DNA from: Agelas oroides
Taxonomy: Eukaryota > Porifera > Demospongiae > Agelasida > Agelasidae
NCBI GenBank assembly: GCA_949130485.1
Contig: OX422185.1
Coordinates: forward strand, 13,500,562-13,564,561
Length of the DNA: 64,000 nt
Direction: 5' to 3'
Shown here: piece by piece, positions 1 to 51,470 of the stretch
How positions within the stretch are numbered: the stretch's first letter is position 1
How the letters are laid out: the number at the start of each line of letters is the position of its first letter
Notes under the pieces: generated by a model
What the model was told of the DNA's origin: nothing
Database searches by the model: none
Seen by the model: only the letters and a program-made list of their open reading frames with translations
Made by a program: the position numbers and the translations under genes

Positions 1-262
1 AGTAGATGTCCCTAGCACTTAAACCAGTTTCAAACTGTGTAAACTGGTTTGACCAAACCCACATCATAATGTGGTTTACGGCACATTAGGGACTTTACAC
101 AGCTGCCCTCAATCAATTTGAAACTGATTTGGAAAACAGGCAAGAAACCATCACCCATTGCAAAATATGTGGCTGAGAATTGGTATCCCTTATCTTTTGT
201 TATATACGATGATGAACTAATTTGATTGGTTGAAGATCATGTGACTATATGTATTCTTGTAC

Positions 263-319
263 CTTCTTTTCCAACTGTGAGAGTGATTTCCACGTTTCAG
301 TAGCTTCCTTCATGGCACC
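263..319 (-). CDS. TFAM-like exon 5: HMG box B, middle
   Basis: The acceptor tatgcag precedes 19 codons (GAMKEATETWKSLSQLEKK) and the donor AAG|gtacaa; both ends are phase 0. W-K-S-L-S followed by an EKK turn is the conserved middle of an HMG box. The remaining helix should lie left of base 1. Confidence 0.68.
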
Positions 320-3300
320 CTGCATACCACAGTGACACACAATACTAATTTGTATAATTGTTAGGCCCCAATTTTAGTTTCTCATCAGCCGCCCGCATGG
401 ATTTTCTGCGATAGAACCGCACAGCATCCAAAAGAACCCTTCTACAATGGCGTATGATGAGCGCTGATCCTCCTGACATCATGTTTGTTGAGTTCTCCCG
501 TGAGAAATATCTGCCGGCTATGGATAAAGGTAATACCCACCCGCCCACATTATGTGCACCTGATAAGAAACTAAAAAACAACGGATTGGGGCCTTATATA
601 GACCTGGGTGGTGTACTGGGTCAAGAGCGCATAAGAAAGAGTGGCTTGAGTAAGAGCGACAATGGCTTATGTCTACACACGTGTATGCGCAGTATGTGTT
701 ACTAAATTCCAACCGGTTTTAAAATTTATGGATTTACACGCTCTTACTCCAACCACCCGTTCTTATGTGCTCTTGACTGGGTATATACTAATTTATATAT
801 CATGCCATCTGTATTGTTTATGAGTGCAACGCACGGTTGGCGGAGTTTTTGCGCGCTGGACAAATACTGTATTTCTTTGATCAGACGCTGCAGCTACTAT
901 TCTTTTTCAGTGCCCGTTTTTATTCAGCTACTTTTCAAGGGCGGCATTTGTTTCTTTGGAAAGTCCACAAGCATCAACGACGGCTGGATAAGGTATGTAA
1001 GAGCAATACAGCAACGCAACTGTTAGACGCTGTCAGTAGTATGCCTCTCAGTCCTGCTGTCGGCCGTGGAAACAAGTCACACAACATGAGCAGCCCTAGT
1101 GCTAGTCTGGTGACCATCGTCAGAAAATATTCACATACGTGTGCCACTTATACTAGCCATGGCTAGTATTCGAGAGCAGCGTTTATTTCACTCAGAGCTT
1201 CCAACTGCGCAGCTACTATTTGAGGGCGGTGTCTATTCGAAGAAATATGGTACTGCATTGTCAGCATGTGTGATCACCTATATGTGGACCTCTTATGTAA
1301 CCAGCTACTTGTTCAGGCTTGATGCAGCATCTCCCTAGTAGCATTGTCGGTTTCAGAGCTGCCAGGTTAACCACATGTGTGGTAAGCTTACGGGTATTAA
1401 ATCGAGAAAAATCTAGCCTCTCCCCCTAACCGTCGAGCTTGGACTGGTCTGTCATCCTTACTGTTGGGTGCTCTGCCCCAGTGCCCCATTGTCCCGCGAG
1501 ACGATATAGTAGTAAGCAATAAGCACAACTGACCAGAATTTTACCCGGGCAATGTCCGGGCTTGCCCGGGTCTGGAACTGCCACTGCCTAGTAGTATGAA
1601 CAGGCTGTTACATGTACTTACCTGGGCCTCATCCAATGAATGTATGTTTCCTTTCAGAGTGTCGGAAAGATATACGTTAAATGCTGAGAGCTTTCTCGGC
1701 TGTTTGTATTTGTGGATAGGAAGGGAAGGAAGGGGAAAGGAGAGGAGGGGGAGAGGAAAGGAGGGGGAGAGGAGAGGGGGAGAGGAGAGGGGGGAGGAGA
1801 GGAGGAGGAGAGGAGGGGGGAGAGGAGGGGGGAGAGGAGAGGAAGGCAGAGGAGAGGAGGGGGGAGGAGAGGAGAAGAGGAGGGGGGAGGAAAGGAGGGG
1901 AGAGAGGAGAGGAGGGGGAGAGGAGAGAGTGGTTACTTGGAATCAGTCTGGAGAACAAGGTATTTCTTTATCAATTGTCATTTGCTACGTAGAAGCCTAT
2001 CAAAACAGGCTCCAATGTATGCCCACGAAATTAACTACTACGCTTTGTGCTTCCCAGCAATGCAAAGATTCAGAAAGACATTGTACTAAGCTAACACCTT
2101 ACCTTTAGCAACCCTTGTTTCCGAAGCCGAAACTTTTTGAGGTACTTTGTTCTCTGACTACGATACTTGGTCAGTTGCTTCAAATACTCCTTCTTGTTGT
2201 CTCCCATTCTGTTCAGGAAGTCCTCCACCTCCTTCTTGTGGGCCACCTGAAGCTCTTTGTACTGCTCAGAATATGACTACACGGAGGAAAAATACCGTAG
2301 ATCGGGAAATTTTCACGTTAAAAATAATCTGAGTGAATCTTTTGTGTGGTGTTAAATTTTTGCGGTTTTGTTCAATCCGTGAAATTTTTTGTAACAGTTG
2401 ACGGTTACAATAGGGACGAGCACCTGGAGTGTTCATAGCATTTAGTCTACTACCAGGTATTGGGAGAGCCAGGTATTGCTAGCTGTAGTCGTTGATCGGA
2501 CATTTTACCTCAGGTGGTGTGGACTTCCGCACATGCTTATTCATTGATCATCGCTGCGTAAGTTTTTTTTCGCGTGTTAAATTTTCGCGGTTGGTCTCAA
2601 CCGCAAAATTATTTTAACAGTGAATTTTCCTGATCTACGGTACAGATTATTTTTATAAACTGCATGAAGCTGCAAGGCTTCCCCATTGACTCCCATCATA
2701 CATTGGCGTGAGTTAGACATATGATAATAAAAAGCCGTATTTTTTACTATAAGTCACATGAGAATCTGTATCAGTACAACAAGTCACGTGAAAATCTGTA
2801 TCACGTGAAAACATTTCTTATGCGCTTTTGATGTTCGAAGTTACTGTAAACACTTGCACATGTACAGATGTGTTTACAGTAATAACAACAAAGGACCGAT
2901 CAGGTGGGATATACTAGGACTACGCATGCGCATGATGCCTCGCGCCGCTCCAAGCGCCATGCGCGGATGGGGCGCGCGGCGCAGGTGTCAGGCGTCGCTC
3001 GTCTAGTGGGAGTTCAAAGAACAGTACAAAACAACGGTAACGTGAAGAGTGAGCCTAAATACCTGGCTTGTGAACAATCTCCAATACGTGCTTTCTACTT
3101 TTGAACTCTTTCTTGTTCTTCTGTCGCTCTCTTGGCTTTCTACGGTGGGCTGACTTCTTTGCTTTTTTTTTTCTCAGAGTCGGCAGCCGTCGTTTGTGCA
3201 CTTCGCTCCGCAAATACGTACGTTGCGAAGGGCCAGTCGCGCTGTCCTCCCCGTCGTTCGTCGGCAAGAAACGTCGTCCCAACTTCGTCGTGTAATGCAC

Positions 3301-6300
3301 GTATCCGATATCCTGCCTGCGCGTGAGCGCAAATTGACATTCCAAGCGTTGACCTCAAATTGACATTCCTAAGCGATACCGCAAATTGACATTCCTAAGC
3401 GTGACCGACACGTACGTACGTACGTACGTACGTACGCACGCACGTACATTGCGAGAATAGATCCCTCATTCAGAGCCTCGCGCTAATGCGCTCGGCAATA
3501 ATAGTTATAGCACAGGTGGCCAGGGATTTTATGGCTGTAGTAAACAAACCTCGTCCTCAGGCTATGCCCTCAGACTCAGTCTGTTTACTGCCATAAATCC
3601 CTGGCACTGTGCTACAACTATAACTAAATACATGGAAACAACATATTCTGTGATCTGAATCACCTCCTTTCCTTCTTTGTCGAGGCTCTTCCACATTTTG
3701 GCCAGCAACTTCAAGTTAAGACGTCCGTCTTCCAACCGGTCTATTTGATCATGGTTATCCTTAAGAAAAATTGTGAAGGGACTCCTGTGGTGTGTGTATG
3801 TTGTGGCGTATGGATTAGTCTCATCCCCAGACCCCACCCTCACATGAGGAGAAATGGCCTGGTGAACAAGTCAAATTTCTTGGGCTAGCATGTGCTTTGG
3901 CGACTAGTGTAACCTAGCAACATTTTGTGCCACACTCGCTCACAAAATGTTTGAATACCGTAAAGCGGTAAGTTTTCGAGGGTCTAAATTTTTTGCAAAT
4001 AGCGGTTTTTGAATACTTGTTCAAATAATTTCGTGAATTTGCTCTCTAAACACACGCATGCTGTACTATCGGCATAGCATACAAGCCTACTTCTATCTAA
4101 CACAGCTGTCACACCATCACACTGTCATCTGCTCCTCGAGCTCGCAGCTGTCAGCAAAGCAATGCCTATATCTCTTTGGAGAGAGTTCCTTGCGGATTTG
4201 GCAGTTTAGTTGTCCATCAGTCAGAACGTGAAATCGGTAGTTCACAAGTCAAAAATTTTTGATTGAAATAATTTTGTGAATGGTTAAAAATTCACGAAAG
4301 TTGTGAAATTAAAGACCCGCAAAAAATTTAGCACTATACGGTACCTGAGTTGAGAGGTAAAAATTTTTACTGCTGTAAAGGGAGTGCTATGTAATAATTA
4401 ACAATCTCGCAATCTCATTGGTCCTTACTACATTATGGAAATAGGGCCAAGAAATTCGACTTCATTCTCACCAGACCGTTTCTTGTCAGGAGGTGCACAC
4501 AGGCTGGACATGAGACTACATGTACAGATGTGAGTATCTACAAGTATTGTATTCTAACCTGAGTAGTTGTGTAAACATGCAGGGCTATAAAAAAGTCTGA
4601 TTCAGCATAGGACTAATTAGTCTCGTTCCCAGACCCTCAGTACGGTGCATGCACAGCATGCTAACCCAGCTCTCTCGTGTGTACCGTACCGAGGGTCTGG
4701 GAACGAGACATTATCAGTCACATACAATAGAAAAAACCTTAGACCATATTTTAATTCAATAAAAATAAACTTTGTCATGTAAAAAATTTTCTGAACAATG
4801 GAATGCTGTTGATAGGTCAGCGTAAATATCAATTTATTTCCATAATATTGCTATGTGGCAAATTTGTTAATAGATCACTTCCCAGGAAATAATTGGGGCG
4901 AAATTGCATTGCACACATGTGTGTGTGTATGTTTGCTGTGTATATATGTTTGCTTGCGGCCACTTACCATAATTTTAATTAAGCACATTCGAATGTCACG
5001 AAGACTGAACATGCTTGATCCGTACACTTTAAATTAGATCAGTCGAGAGTGACAGTGAAGGGCTACTTCTAGAGTGCAGCGTTGGCATGAAAGAAGCCCG
5101 GAATGAAGATGACTGAAGTTGAAGCACGCATGGCAACTTATGTCTGGTTTATAGTAAACTACAGACCATGACAGACAAACGTTGTGGCAGACTACTCACA
5201 GATGGTGTGCACGGTGGCTGAGGTCGCTTCAGGTCATGCACAAACTACGCTCGTAAACGGCAGAGATTCAGCTCATGCTATACACTCAGAGCATCTTGCC
5301 TCACGCTGGAAACAAAGGAATTTAGATGTTATGAGGTGAAAATAGAGGAAAGTGAAAAGGCCGGCAGTCACCGGGAGTCGAACCCAGGACACCTCTGGCT
5401 TGGGCATAGTTTGTGTACCATGACAAATCAGAACAATGTGCTGCTCACTCAGGCTCGCCTCACGGTGATGAAACATCTTCCTAGTGCACTGGGCACTGGT
5501 GGGAAGTTGTGGGAAGTTTGTTTACTGCATACTATTATTGTTAGTGACACCTAGCAATTGGTACAAAATTAGGTGATAATTACAAACAGCTCACTGTAGC
5601 AGAGGAGGTGCGACATTATCAAGTGCACTACGCATTAATGAACATTCCAAGGACTAAAAACCATCGATACAACAATCGGAAATGCTGTGCAGCAAAGATC
5701 AAGATGGGTTTAGGGGGGTTTTCGTGATGCTGAAAGTGTCTCGCCAGTCAGAAGTAACATTGCATGCCTTTGTGACCTCCAAACGGCATTCATGTGGCTG
5801 TTGAGAGCTAGATGAACGGCGGTGATCGATCTCGACCTAATAGACAGCTTCAGTATGGTTGAAAATACCCCCCAACCCGAGTGAACCCAGCACGCTAGAA
5901 GCTTCTGATGCCCAGAAATCGTCCTTGAAGCAATGGAATGCAGGAGGTTAGCAATTAACTTGACAATCAGGATCACGTGTTGATGTATATGACATCACTA
6001 GTGTCGGACCTCCTCTGGTAGTAAACTAGAACATGACAACCACAAACTGCTAGCTAGCAGGCCTTCAATCCCCCCATGGTTTACATGTGAACAAGAGTAC
6101 ATGGCACCCACAAACTTGCAAGCTGGCCATTTGTATGACATATTTTTGGCCTCATTTCTCAGGCACATTTGAAAATCAGAAGAGGCCATGGGTGGTTTGC
6201 ACTGAAAACGTGCTTGAAGCTCATGTGAAATTATGTTAACATGCAACAATGATGGTCTCTACGAATACTGGTGTATTGCTCTAGACATGGCTGCAGTTTT

Positions 6301-7348
6301 TCTAGCCTCTTGACCAGGCCTTATGACTCCAGCGTTTATCGCTTGAATGGCACTATCGACACAGGACAATCAGAAACAAAAGACATAACATTTGCCCAAA
6401 CCCGTAGGCAGCCAGATTTCCCTTGTATAAACAGGCCCTGGTTTTTGAATGGGCTGGAAACGAGGCTAGACAAAATTTCTGCAATTTTGGTGCAAGGGTT
6501 AGTCTGCGTACAAGACTAATGGTTGCTATGGTTTTAGTCCGTGGCTATGGTTTAGTAGTCTCATGCCAACAGCCCAAAGAGAAAAGGCCCTTGGTGACAC
6601 AAGCCTGGGCTTGCTTCAAAATTTGAGTGACCAATGAAATCAGGGAATGGCATTCATTGGAATATGTAGCAGCTACTTCAATGGAAAGTGATGAGTTCAT
6701 CTCTCGTAGCTAGCATGAAATCTCATACACCCTCCACCGAAATATCAGTTGAAATCTTGAAATCCTAAACACGTTAGATTTTTTGTCACATATACTATGA
6801 AATGGCAAAGCCGTGAGTAGTATACGCAAAAAAAAAGTAGCCATATATCATCTCTGTCCTTGTTAACTGACCAATGAACTCCTAGACCCTCTATGATCTC
6901 AATAAATGAGGGAAGAAAATCTGTTACCATGGTGATGGCTACTAAAAACTTGCCCATAAAACTAGCAATGTCCATATACTCACTTGAAACCTGAAAACTG
7001 GTCTGAATCTTGTTCACACTCTGCTGAAGTATTCAAAATCTCGTACATGCAATTGTGAACTGTTCCCTGTTGGGGACCCTTGGAGATTAACACTGTTCTG
7101 GTGTCTTTACAGAGCAAATCAGAAAAAAAGTCTGCCGTCAACCGTTGACTTTCATCGCTGGTTGACCTGCACACAAGATTTACCGCGTACCCTGGTTTCT
7201 TTGGCGGGAAAGGTCCCTCAAAGGAAGGTCGCCGTATCCTCACTGCGAGCAATGGCGCACCCACAGAGAGATACCTGGCTGCGATTTGGGCAGTCAACAG
7301 CTGGAAAACCGGCACACAGCGCCTTGCAAAGATATCTGCAATTGCCAT
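263..7348 (-). CDS. TFAM-like mitochondrial HMG-box protein (partial, 5 exons, continues off left edge)
   Basis: Assembled exons on the minus strand, 5' to 3': 7348-7191, 3784-3664, 2264-2103, 1699-1622, 319-263. All junctions keep one frame (phases 2, 0, 0, 0), giving 192 residues so far. The N-terminus (MAIADIFARRC...) is basic and suits a mitochondrial leader. PPKKPG then joins SPFTIFLKDNHDQ, the start of HMG box A, with the typical AKMWKSL helix and QYKEL third helix. A basic linker (KYLKKFRLRKQGLLK) leads to box B (RKLSAFNVYLSD, then ETWKSLSQLEKK). Leader plus two HMG boxes is the TFAM architecture; TFAM packages mitochondrial DNA and helps start its transcription. The end of box B and the tail are not in the window. 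A nuclear HMG-box protein is the alternative, less likely given the leader. The promoter faces HGSNAT 83 bp away. Confidence 0.72.
622..775. mobile_element. CAAGAGCGC-family MITE with 7-bp TSD
   Basis: Terminal inverted repeats start CAAGAGCGCATAAGAA at the left and end TTCTTATGTGCTCTTG at the right, and the element is flanked by ACTGGGT at 615-621 and 776-782. There is no coding capacity. Relatives are at 9527-9795 and 29171-29720. Confidence 0.85.
865..1252. mobile_element. TIR element, TACCGTATTTCTTCGA-type ends
   Basis: The left end reads tactgtatttctttgatc and the right end gattcgaagaaatatggta-like, an imperfect inverted repeat about 25 bp long, with further inverted similarity inside (gcagctactatt). 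Copies occur at 43791-44220, as a fragment near 44900-45001, and starting at 63890. Non-autonomous. Confidence 0.65.
1622..1699 (-). CDS. TFAM-like exon 4: start of HMG box B
   Basis: The acceptor aaacag follows a long pyrimidine tract (the purine repeat 1712-1930 seen from the other strand). It gives 26 codons beginning PRKLSAFNVYLSDTLKG and ending DEAQ, with a perfect donor CAG|gtaagt. The pattern parallels the RPRSAYNVYVAE start of human TFAM box B as I recall it. Confidence 0.72.
1710..1930. repeat. Purine microsatellite (GGAGA)n
   Basis: About 220 bp of almost pure A/G on the plus strand. Read on the minus strand it is a long pyrimidine tract immediately upstream of the acceptor of TFAM-like exon 4, so it may act as an oversized polypyrimidine tract. 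The long ORFs across it on both strands are low-complexity artefacts. Confidence 0.9.
2103..2264 (-). CDS. TFAM-like exon 3: HMG box A helix 3 and basic linker
   Basis: The acceptor ctgag precedes 54 codons starting QYKELQVAHKKEVEDF and ending FRLRKQGLLK, with a good donor AAG|gtaagg. QYKEL directly continues the box A helix 3. The lysine/arginine-rich C-terminal half matches the inter-box linker of TFAM. An alternative acceptor 9 nt upstream would add three residues. Confidence 0.75.
2293..2642. mobile_element. TACCGTA-ended TIR element
   Basis: Left end taccgtagatcgggaaattt, right end its near complement aattttcctgatctacggta. The ends are the only clear structure and the interior is AT-rich non-coding sequence. 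Lies in TFAM-like intron 2. It belongs with 3956-4343, 40633-41251 and 46452-46920. Confidence 0.75.
2900..3360. other. GC- and CpG-rich island within TFAM-like intron 2
   Basis: The stretch 2930-3300 is locally rich in CG dinucleotides (gcgcatgatgcctcgcgccg and similar) in an otherwise AT-leaning intron. Open frames exist on both strands (minus 3345-3055 is very basic), but I recognise no domain and splice signals do not place them in a gene. It could be an internal promoter, a degraded element or an unrecognised exon. Confidence 0.35.
3512..3618. repeat. Short inverted repeat (MITE-like hairpin)
   Basis: The arms ccagggattttatggc and gccataaatccctgg face each other, with outer similarity agcacaggtggcc/ggcactgtgct. 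The loop carries Ctcgtcctcaggc-like sequence. No coding content. Confidence 0.6.
3664..3784 (-). CDS. TFAM-like exon 2: HMG box A, helices 1-2
   Basis: The acceptor ccacag precedes 121 nt that enter in phase 2 and leave in phase 0. It encodes SPFTIFLKDNHDQ then LLAKMWKSLDKEGKE, the conserved aromatic, Lys and Trp pattern of an HMG box. The donor GAG|gtgatt is weak, but the frame and the match of the next exon to helix 3 support it. Confidence 0.75.
3956..4343. mobile_element. TACCGTA-ended TIR element
   Basis: Left taccgtaaagcggtaag, right gcactatacggta, with long internal inverted similarity (aaataatttcgtgaatt against ttgaaataattttgtgaa). Non-coding. Located in TFAM-like intron 1. Confidence 0.75.
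4618..4711. mobile_element. Mutator-like hairpin MITE
   Basis: The ends tagtctcgttcccagaccct and agggtctgggaacgagaca form a near-complete palindrome. It belongs to the TAGCCTCGT/TAGTCTCGT family described at 55829 and 62519; a target duplication is not obvious here. Confidence 0.7.
5275..5480 (-). repeat. tRNA-derived SINE-like repeat
   Basis: On the minus strand it carries a box B-like segment (gtcctgggttcgactcccgg) followed by a tail tttcctct...cataacatctaa...gcatgaggcaagatgct. The same tail follows the tRNA-like copy at 8318 on the plus strand. The 5' tRNA-like half is diverged. Confidence 0.6.
5700..7190. other. TFAM-like intron 1, nothing further recognised
   Basis: No protein family is recognised in the short ORFs of this interval. 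The minus frame 7190-6980 is the read-through of exon 1 beyond its donor and is treated as intronic. Confidence 0.4.
7191..7348 (-). CDS. TFAM-like exon 1: mitochondrial leader
   Basis: Start codon at 7348-7346 (minus). The exon encodes 52 codons plus GG and ends at a GG|gtacgc donor, phase 2. It is Arg/Ala/Leu rich with few acidic residues, then PSFEGPFPPKKPG, where PKKP is the usual lead-in to a TFAM box A. The reading frame stays open past the donor to 6980, but that extension does not resemble an HMG box, so I end the exon here. Confidence 0.7.
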
Positions 7349-7431
7349 ATTGATATTGCAATTAAGCCGCCGAGAGAAAGTTGAAGTTGTTTCGTTAAAT
7401 TAGAACTTTCGGTCAACTGACTTTAACAAAG
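7349..7431. promoter_or_regulatory. Putative bidirectional promoter TFAM-like/HGSNAT
   Basis: Only 83 bp separate the two divergent start codons, so both 5' UTRs and the core promoter must lie here or overlap the other gene. No clear TATA box is seen. The inference rests on the two gene models being right. Confidence 0.6.
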
Positions 7432-48321
<40,890 letters not shown>

Positions 48322-48711
48322 GTAAGTATTTGGGGGTGTTCAAGTGATTCGTTCATTCACTGGCGGTACATAAATTGTCTAATCAAACCTACACATTATG
48401 TCATCAGAGGCTGACTTTAGTACGAGTATGCAACAGTTATTTGCATCTCACTTTCGATTGTCATCAAGGGTTGACTTTTGGTCCCACCCACAAACTTGGT
48501 TCTCATGGGCATATTTTATGATTCTATATCTATGCAATGTGTGTGGAGCCAAATCTTGCTTGAGTCCAGTATATATGCACCAAAGTTCAAGTTTCATGTC
48601 TTAATCAAGTACAATATACACACATGATATGTTAAACACAATAATGGTTAATAGTTGCACCACAAAACAGGGACAATATGTAACTACTAAAGTCCACTTC
48701 AGTGCTGTACT

Positions 48712-49750
48712 TCAGTTTCCAAACACAAGTTGTCCCGGGGTAGCTTGGTTTGTTTCCTGGACTGCAGTGTCCTCTGTCTTTATCTGTCGGGTGAAGCTCC
48801 TCCCACTTGCTGTTACCATGGTGATAGTCCGTCCTGGACCAGTTGCTTGCAGGGGAGTGAGGAGGTGTTGTTTGTGTTGAATTCTATAATGGGTTTCCAT
48901 ATACGTACCAATGTAAACAGTAGAGTATATCCCTGTAATTTATACTTCCTAGTAGGCATCAACAATTTTTTCTCAAATTACTCAATGACATTCAAGTAGT
49001 CACTATAATATTGTGATTGTTTTGAAAGGAAGTTGGAAACTCAACAAGCTTCAGCAGCTGAGCCATAACACTTGTGTACAATCTCGATTGTACTGATTGC
49101 AATGCTACCTGATTGACTGTGGCACATGAATGTTGTTACATATGTCATGATGGCAACTGTACTATATTTTACAACAGGCATGGTATGATTACACAATGTA
49201 CATCATGAATACTGTATGTTCCCCACACTGAGGCTCAATGATTACACAATGATGGACATACTATACATCATGAATACTGTATGTTCCCCATGGGTAGGCT
49301 CAATTACAGTACATGTGTTGACTTTTCGTGTTTAGTTCAAGGATAGTTACTAGTCTCTTCTGTCCTTCATGTTTTCTGTTTGTCTTCTGTTTTTCCAGTG
49401 TGTGTCGTTGCATCTGTCATTTTATGGGCATCATTTCTGACAAATATTAGAGGACTGCAATTTAGTCTAATTTAAAAATGTACTCAGGTAACTCTTTTGT
49501 CACTCAATGACAATGGTACCTGTTAGCACCATTTTGCTGAAGAGGAGTCCTGTAAATTGCAGCCAATAGTAACAAACACAGGAGTAGTGCAGCCACCAGC
49601 ATCAAACACAGGAGTAGTGCAGCCACCAGCATCAAACACAGGAGCAGTGCAGACACCAGCATCAAACACAGGAGCAGTGCAGACACCAGCATCAAACACA
49701 GGAGCAGTGCAGACACCAGCAAACACAAGAACAGCAGTAGTTCCATCATC
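48712..49750 (-). CDS. Small hydrophobic-leader protein, copy A (two coding exons)
   Basis: Exons 49750-49520 (coding from the ATG at 49749) and 48883-48712. The leader exon starts MMELLLFLCLLV, follows the acceptor gttcag, and ends AACAG|gtacca in phase 2. The terminal exon follows attatag and encodes HLLTPLQATGPGRTITMV, SGRSFTRQIKTEDTAVQ and ends QLVFGN stop. Product 133 residues. The leader is extended by five in-frame copies of a 10-residue hydrophobic unit (LLLCLMLVSA). A short terminal domain of about 56 residues follows. I do not recognise the family; secreted or single-span membrane protein is likely. The matching terminal exon occurs five times in 48.7-60.4 kb. Joining the two exons rests on phase compatibility only. 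Confidence 0.6.
49553..49722. repeat. 30-bp in-frame minisatellite inside copy A leader
   Basis: Unit ggagtagtgcagccaccagc atcaaacaca, about five copies. On the minus strand each codes for ten hydrophobic residues. Copy E at 61229-61309 has only one equivalent, which marks this as an expansion. Confidence 0.9.
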
Positions 49751-50158
49751 CTGAACAATACATAAAAGTATGAAGTGTTCACATTATGCAGGAGAAAACT
49801 ACTAAGGTGAACTTAAGGAATCCTCTGTCAATTATTCTATCGCTCTACACTTACATTCAAGCCAGCCCTATAGTAGTTAAAACATGCTCTAGGTTAGGAC
49901 CCACCCTTAACCGTTTCCCAAGTAAATATCTATTTGCTTTTTTTAGGTCCTTTGGGCTTGAAGTAAAATGAATCAGCTAAATGAGCTTTCCAACTACCCA
50001 CTGTGAATATACAGAACTACGTAATCCAGCATATCTTACCATACTGACTGAGCTTCTTACTTGCACTGTGCAGTTTATCTTTCAATAGTCTTTTGCATCT
50101 ACAAATTTACTTCTTGGTAAAATACTTCTTCTCATGATGCCCCTCCAGCAATACTCAC

Positions 50159-50264
50159 CTTTGATTTTCAGGTTTTTGCCACCAAACAAATTCTGCTGCA
50201 GTTCACCACAGTCTTTAGGTCTACTGTACAACTGAATTACTTCCTCTGTTCATTGGTTTTTATA
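50159..50264 (-). promoter_or_regulatory. TATA box and 5'-UTR exon of copy A
   Basis: On the minus strand ctataaaaacc (50257-50264) is followed by about 95 bp ending at AAAG|gtgagt. A similar arrangement is found at 51370-51470 and 61970-62060, which supports a conserved non-coding first exon. Confidence 0.5.
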
Positions 50265-51004
50265 GGCAATGTGCAGCATTCATGCATCCATACTAGTACA
50301 TGCCTGGGTATGTCTGGTCCCAGTTATGTTTGCACTTGTAATGCTTTGTTGTCAGCACTTCAATAGTATACACTCTACAAGATCGAGGGCTTCATGTACT
50401 AGCATACTCGTGTTATGGGCAGATACGTCGACACATGCAGCTACCGAGAGGCATAACAAAGCATAAAGTATTAACCATAAACCATATTAGAATTGGAGAA
50501 CCCTGTATAAATATCATAAACACTGGACTTGCTCATACAGCCTCTGCGGTGAGATAACAGCCCTGGAGATACACTAGGTAGCTCAACCTAGATTGAATAG
50601 TGCCAGTTACACGGGTTAGCTGCAACTGTGTACATTCACCATTCCATTCCGTTGTTCCATTCCATATTCCAGTCCAGCGAAGACACCCTCAACTTGTGTG
50701 ATACACACTACAAGAGGGCTTCAGAAATTGGCTCACTCTAGTGATGCTCAATTTGTCATGTGCAGAAGTACGTGTGTGTCTGTATGAGACCATTCAATTT
50801 AGTCCTAGCTGATGACTAGTCTACGTGTCATCAGTGCTATGCATTGTGCAGAAAAGACAGTCTCTGCACATGTATGTAACCAGGTTCTGCACTAGCGGAA
50901 AAGGTGGAATTGGCGGAAGTGGTGGGTTCACCCATAGTTTGAAAATGGCTGCTTCTGTACTGGGCTCTAGAAAACCGGTAGCCATGGCCCTCTGCCCTCC
51001 TTTG

Positions 51005-51470
51005 CACAAATTGGCTTAGAAGTATGAAGGGCTCACATTGCAGAGCTTACCACACCGTTGTGTAAGAAAAATGATACTTAGTGAATCTTCTGCTACTTTT
51101 TTCCATTGCTCTACACTTAACCTTGAAAGGTATCCAAGTCCTATAATAGTTAAAACGTATAAGCGATGACCTTTCTGCATGTATTGAACAACTGACTTAG
51201 CTTAGTAACCCACTGTACTAAGCTGTACTGAGTCTTCTAACTTGCACTGCACAGTTTATTGTCCACTCTCTCAGTAGCCTTTTGCAGCTATATAGATTTA
51301 TATAAAATACTTATAAATGTCTGTTATGGTATGCTGCTTCTTTCACATGATGCTCTCTAATACACTCACCTTTGATTTTCAACTTTGTGCCTCCCAAAAT
51401 TATGCTTGCTGCAGTTCCACCAATTGCTGTACAACTAAATCACTTCCTCTGTTGGTGATATTTTAACCCT
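51005..51470 (-). repeat. Duplicate of the copy A promoter/first-exon region
   Basis: Parallels 49765-50270: tctacacttaaccttgaaag, cctataatagttaaaac and the first-exon donor caaag|gtgagt at 51370. No leader exon lies just downstream, so this is a partial duplicate or an alternative promoter. The TATA position is interrupted by the element at 51467. Confidence 0.5.

Larger units (their letters stand above)
320..1621. other. TFAM-like intron 4, mostly mobile DNA
   Basis: Holds a 154-bp MITE (622-775) and a second TIR element (865-1252). Between 380 and 530 both strands are open for about 40-60 codons (plus: SADPPDIMFVEFSREKY; minus: RHCRRVLLDAVRFYRRK) and plausible splice signals flank them. 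I could not assign either to a family, so no gene is called there. Confidence 0.4.

Noticed and set aside
345..581. Candidate exon on either strand between 380 and 530
   Set aside because: Both strands read as plausible protein and have splice-like borders, but neither joins in phase with the TFAM-like exons on each side and no family is recognised.
6980..7348. 122-codon minus-strand ORF taken as a whole
   Set aside because: Only its first 52 codons are kept as TFAM-like exon 1. The rest follows a good donor and has no HMG similarity, while exon 2 at 3784 joins in phase and completes box A.
49394..49471. Possible extra HGSNAT membrane exon after tttttccag (CVVASVILWASFLTN)
   Set aside because: Hydrophobic and preceded by a good acceptor, but it has no similarity to the expected YDPEG-type segment and runs into a stop; insufficient support.
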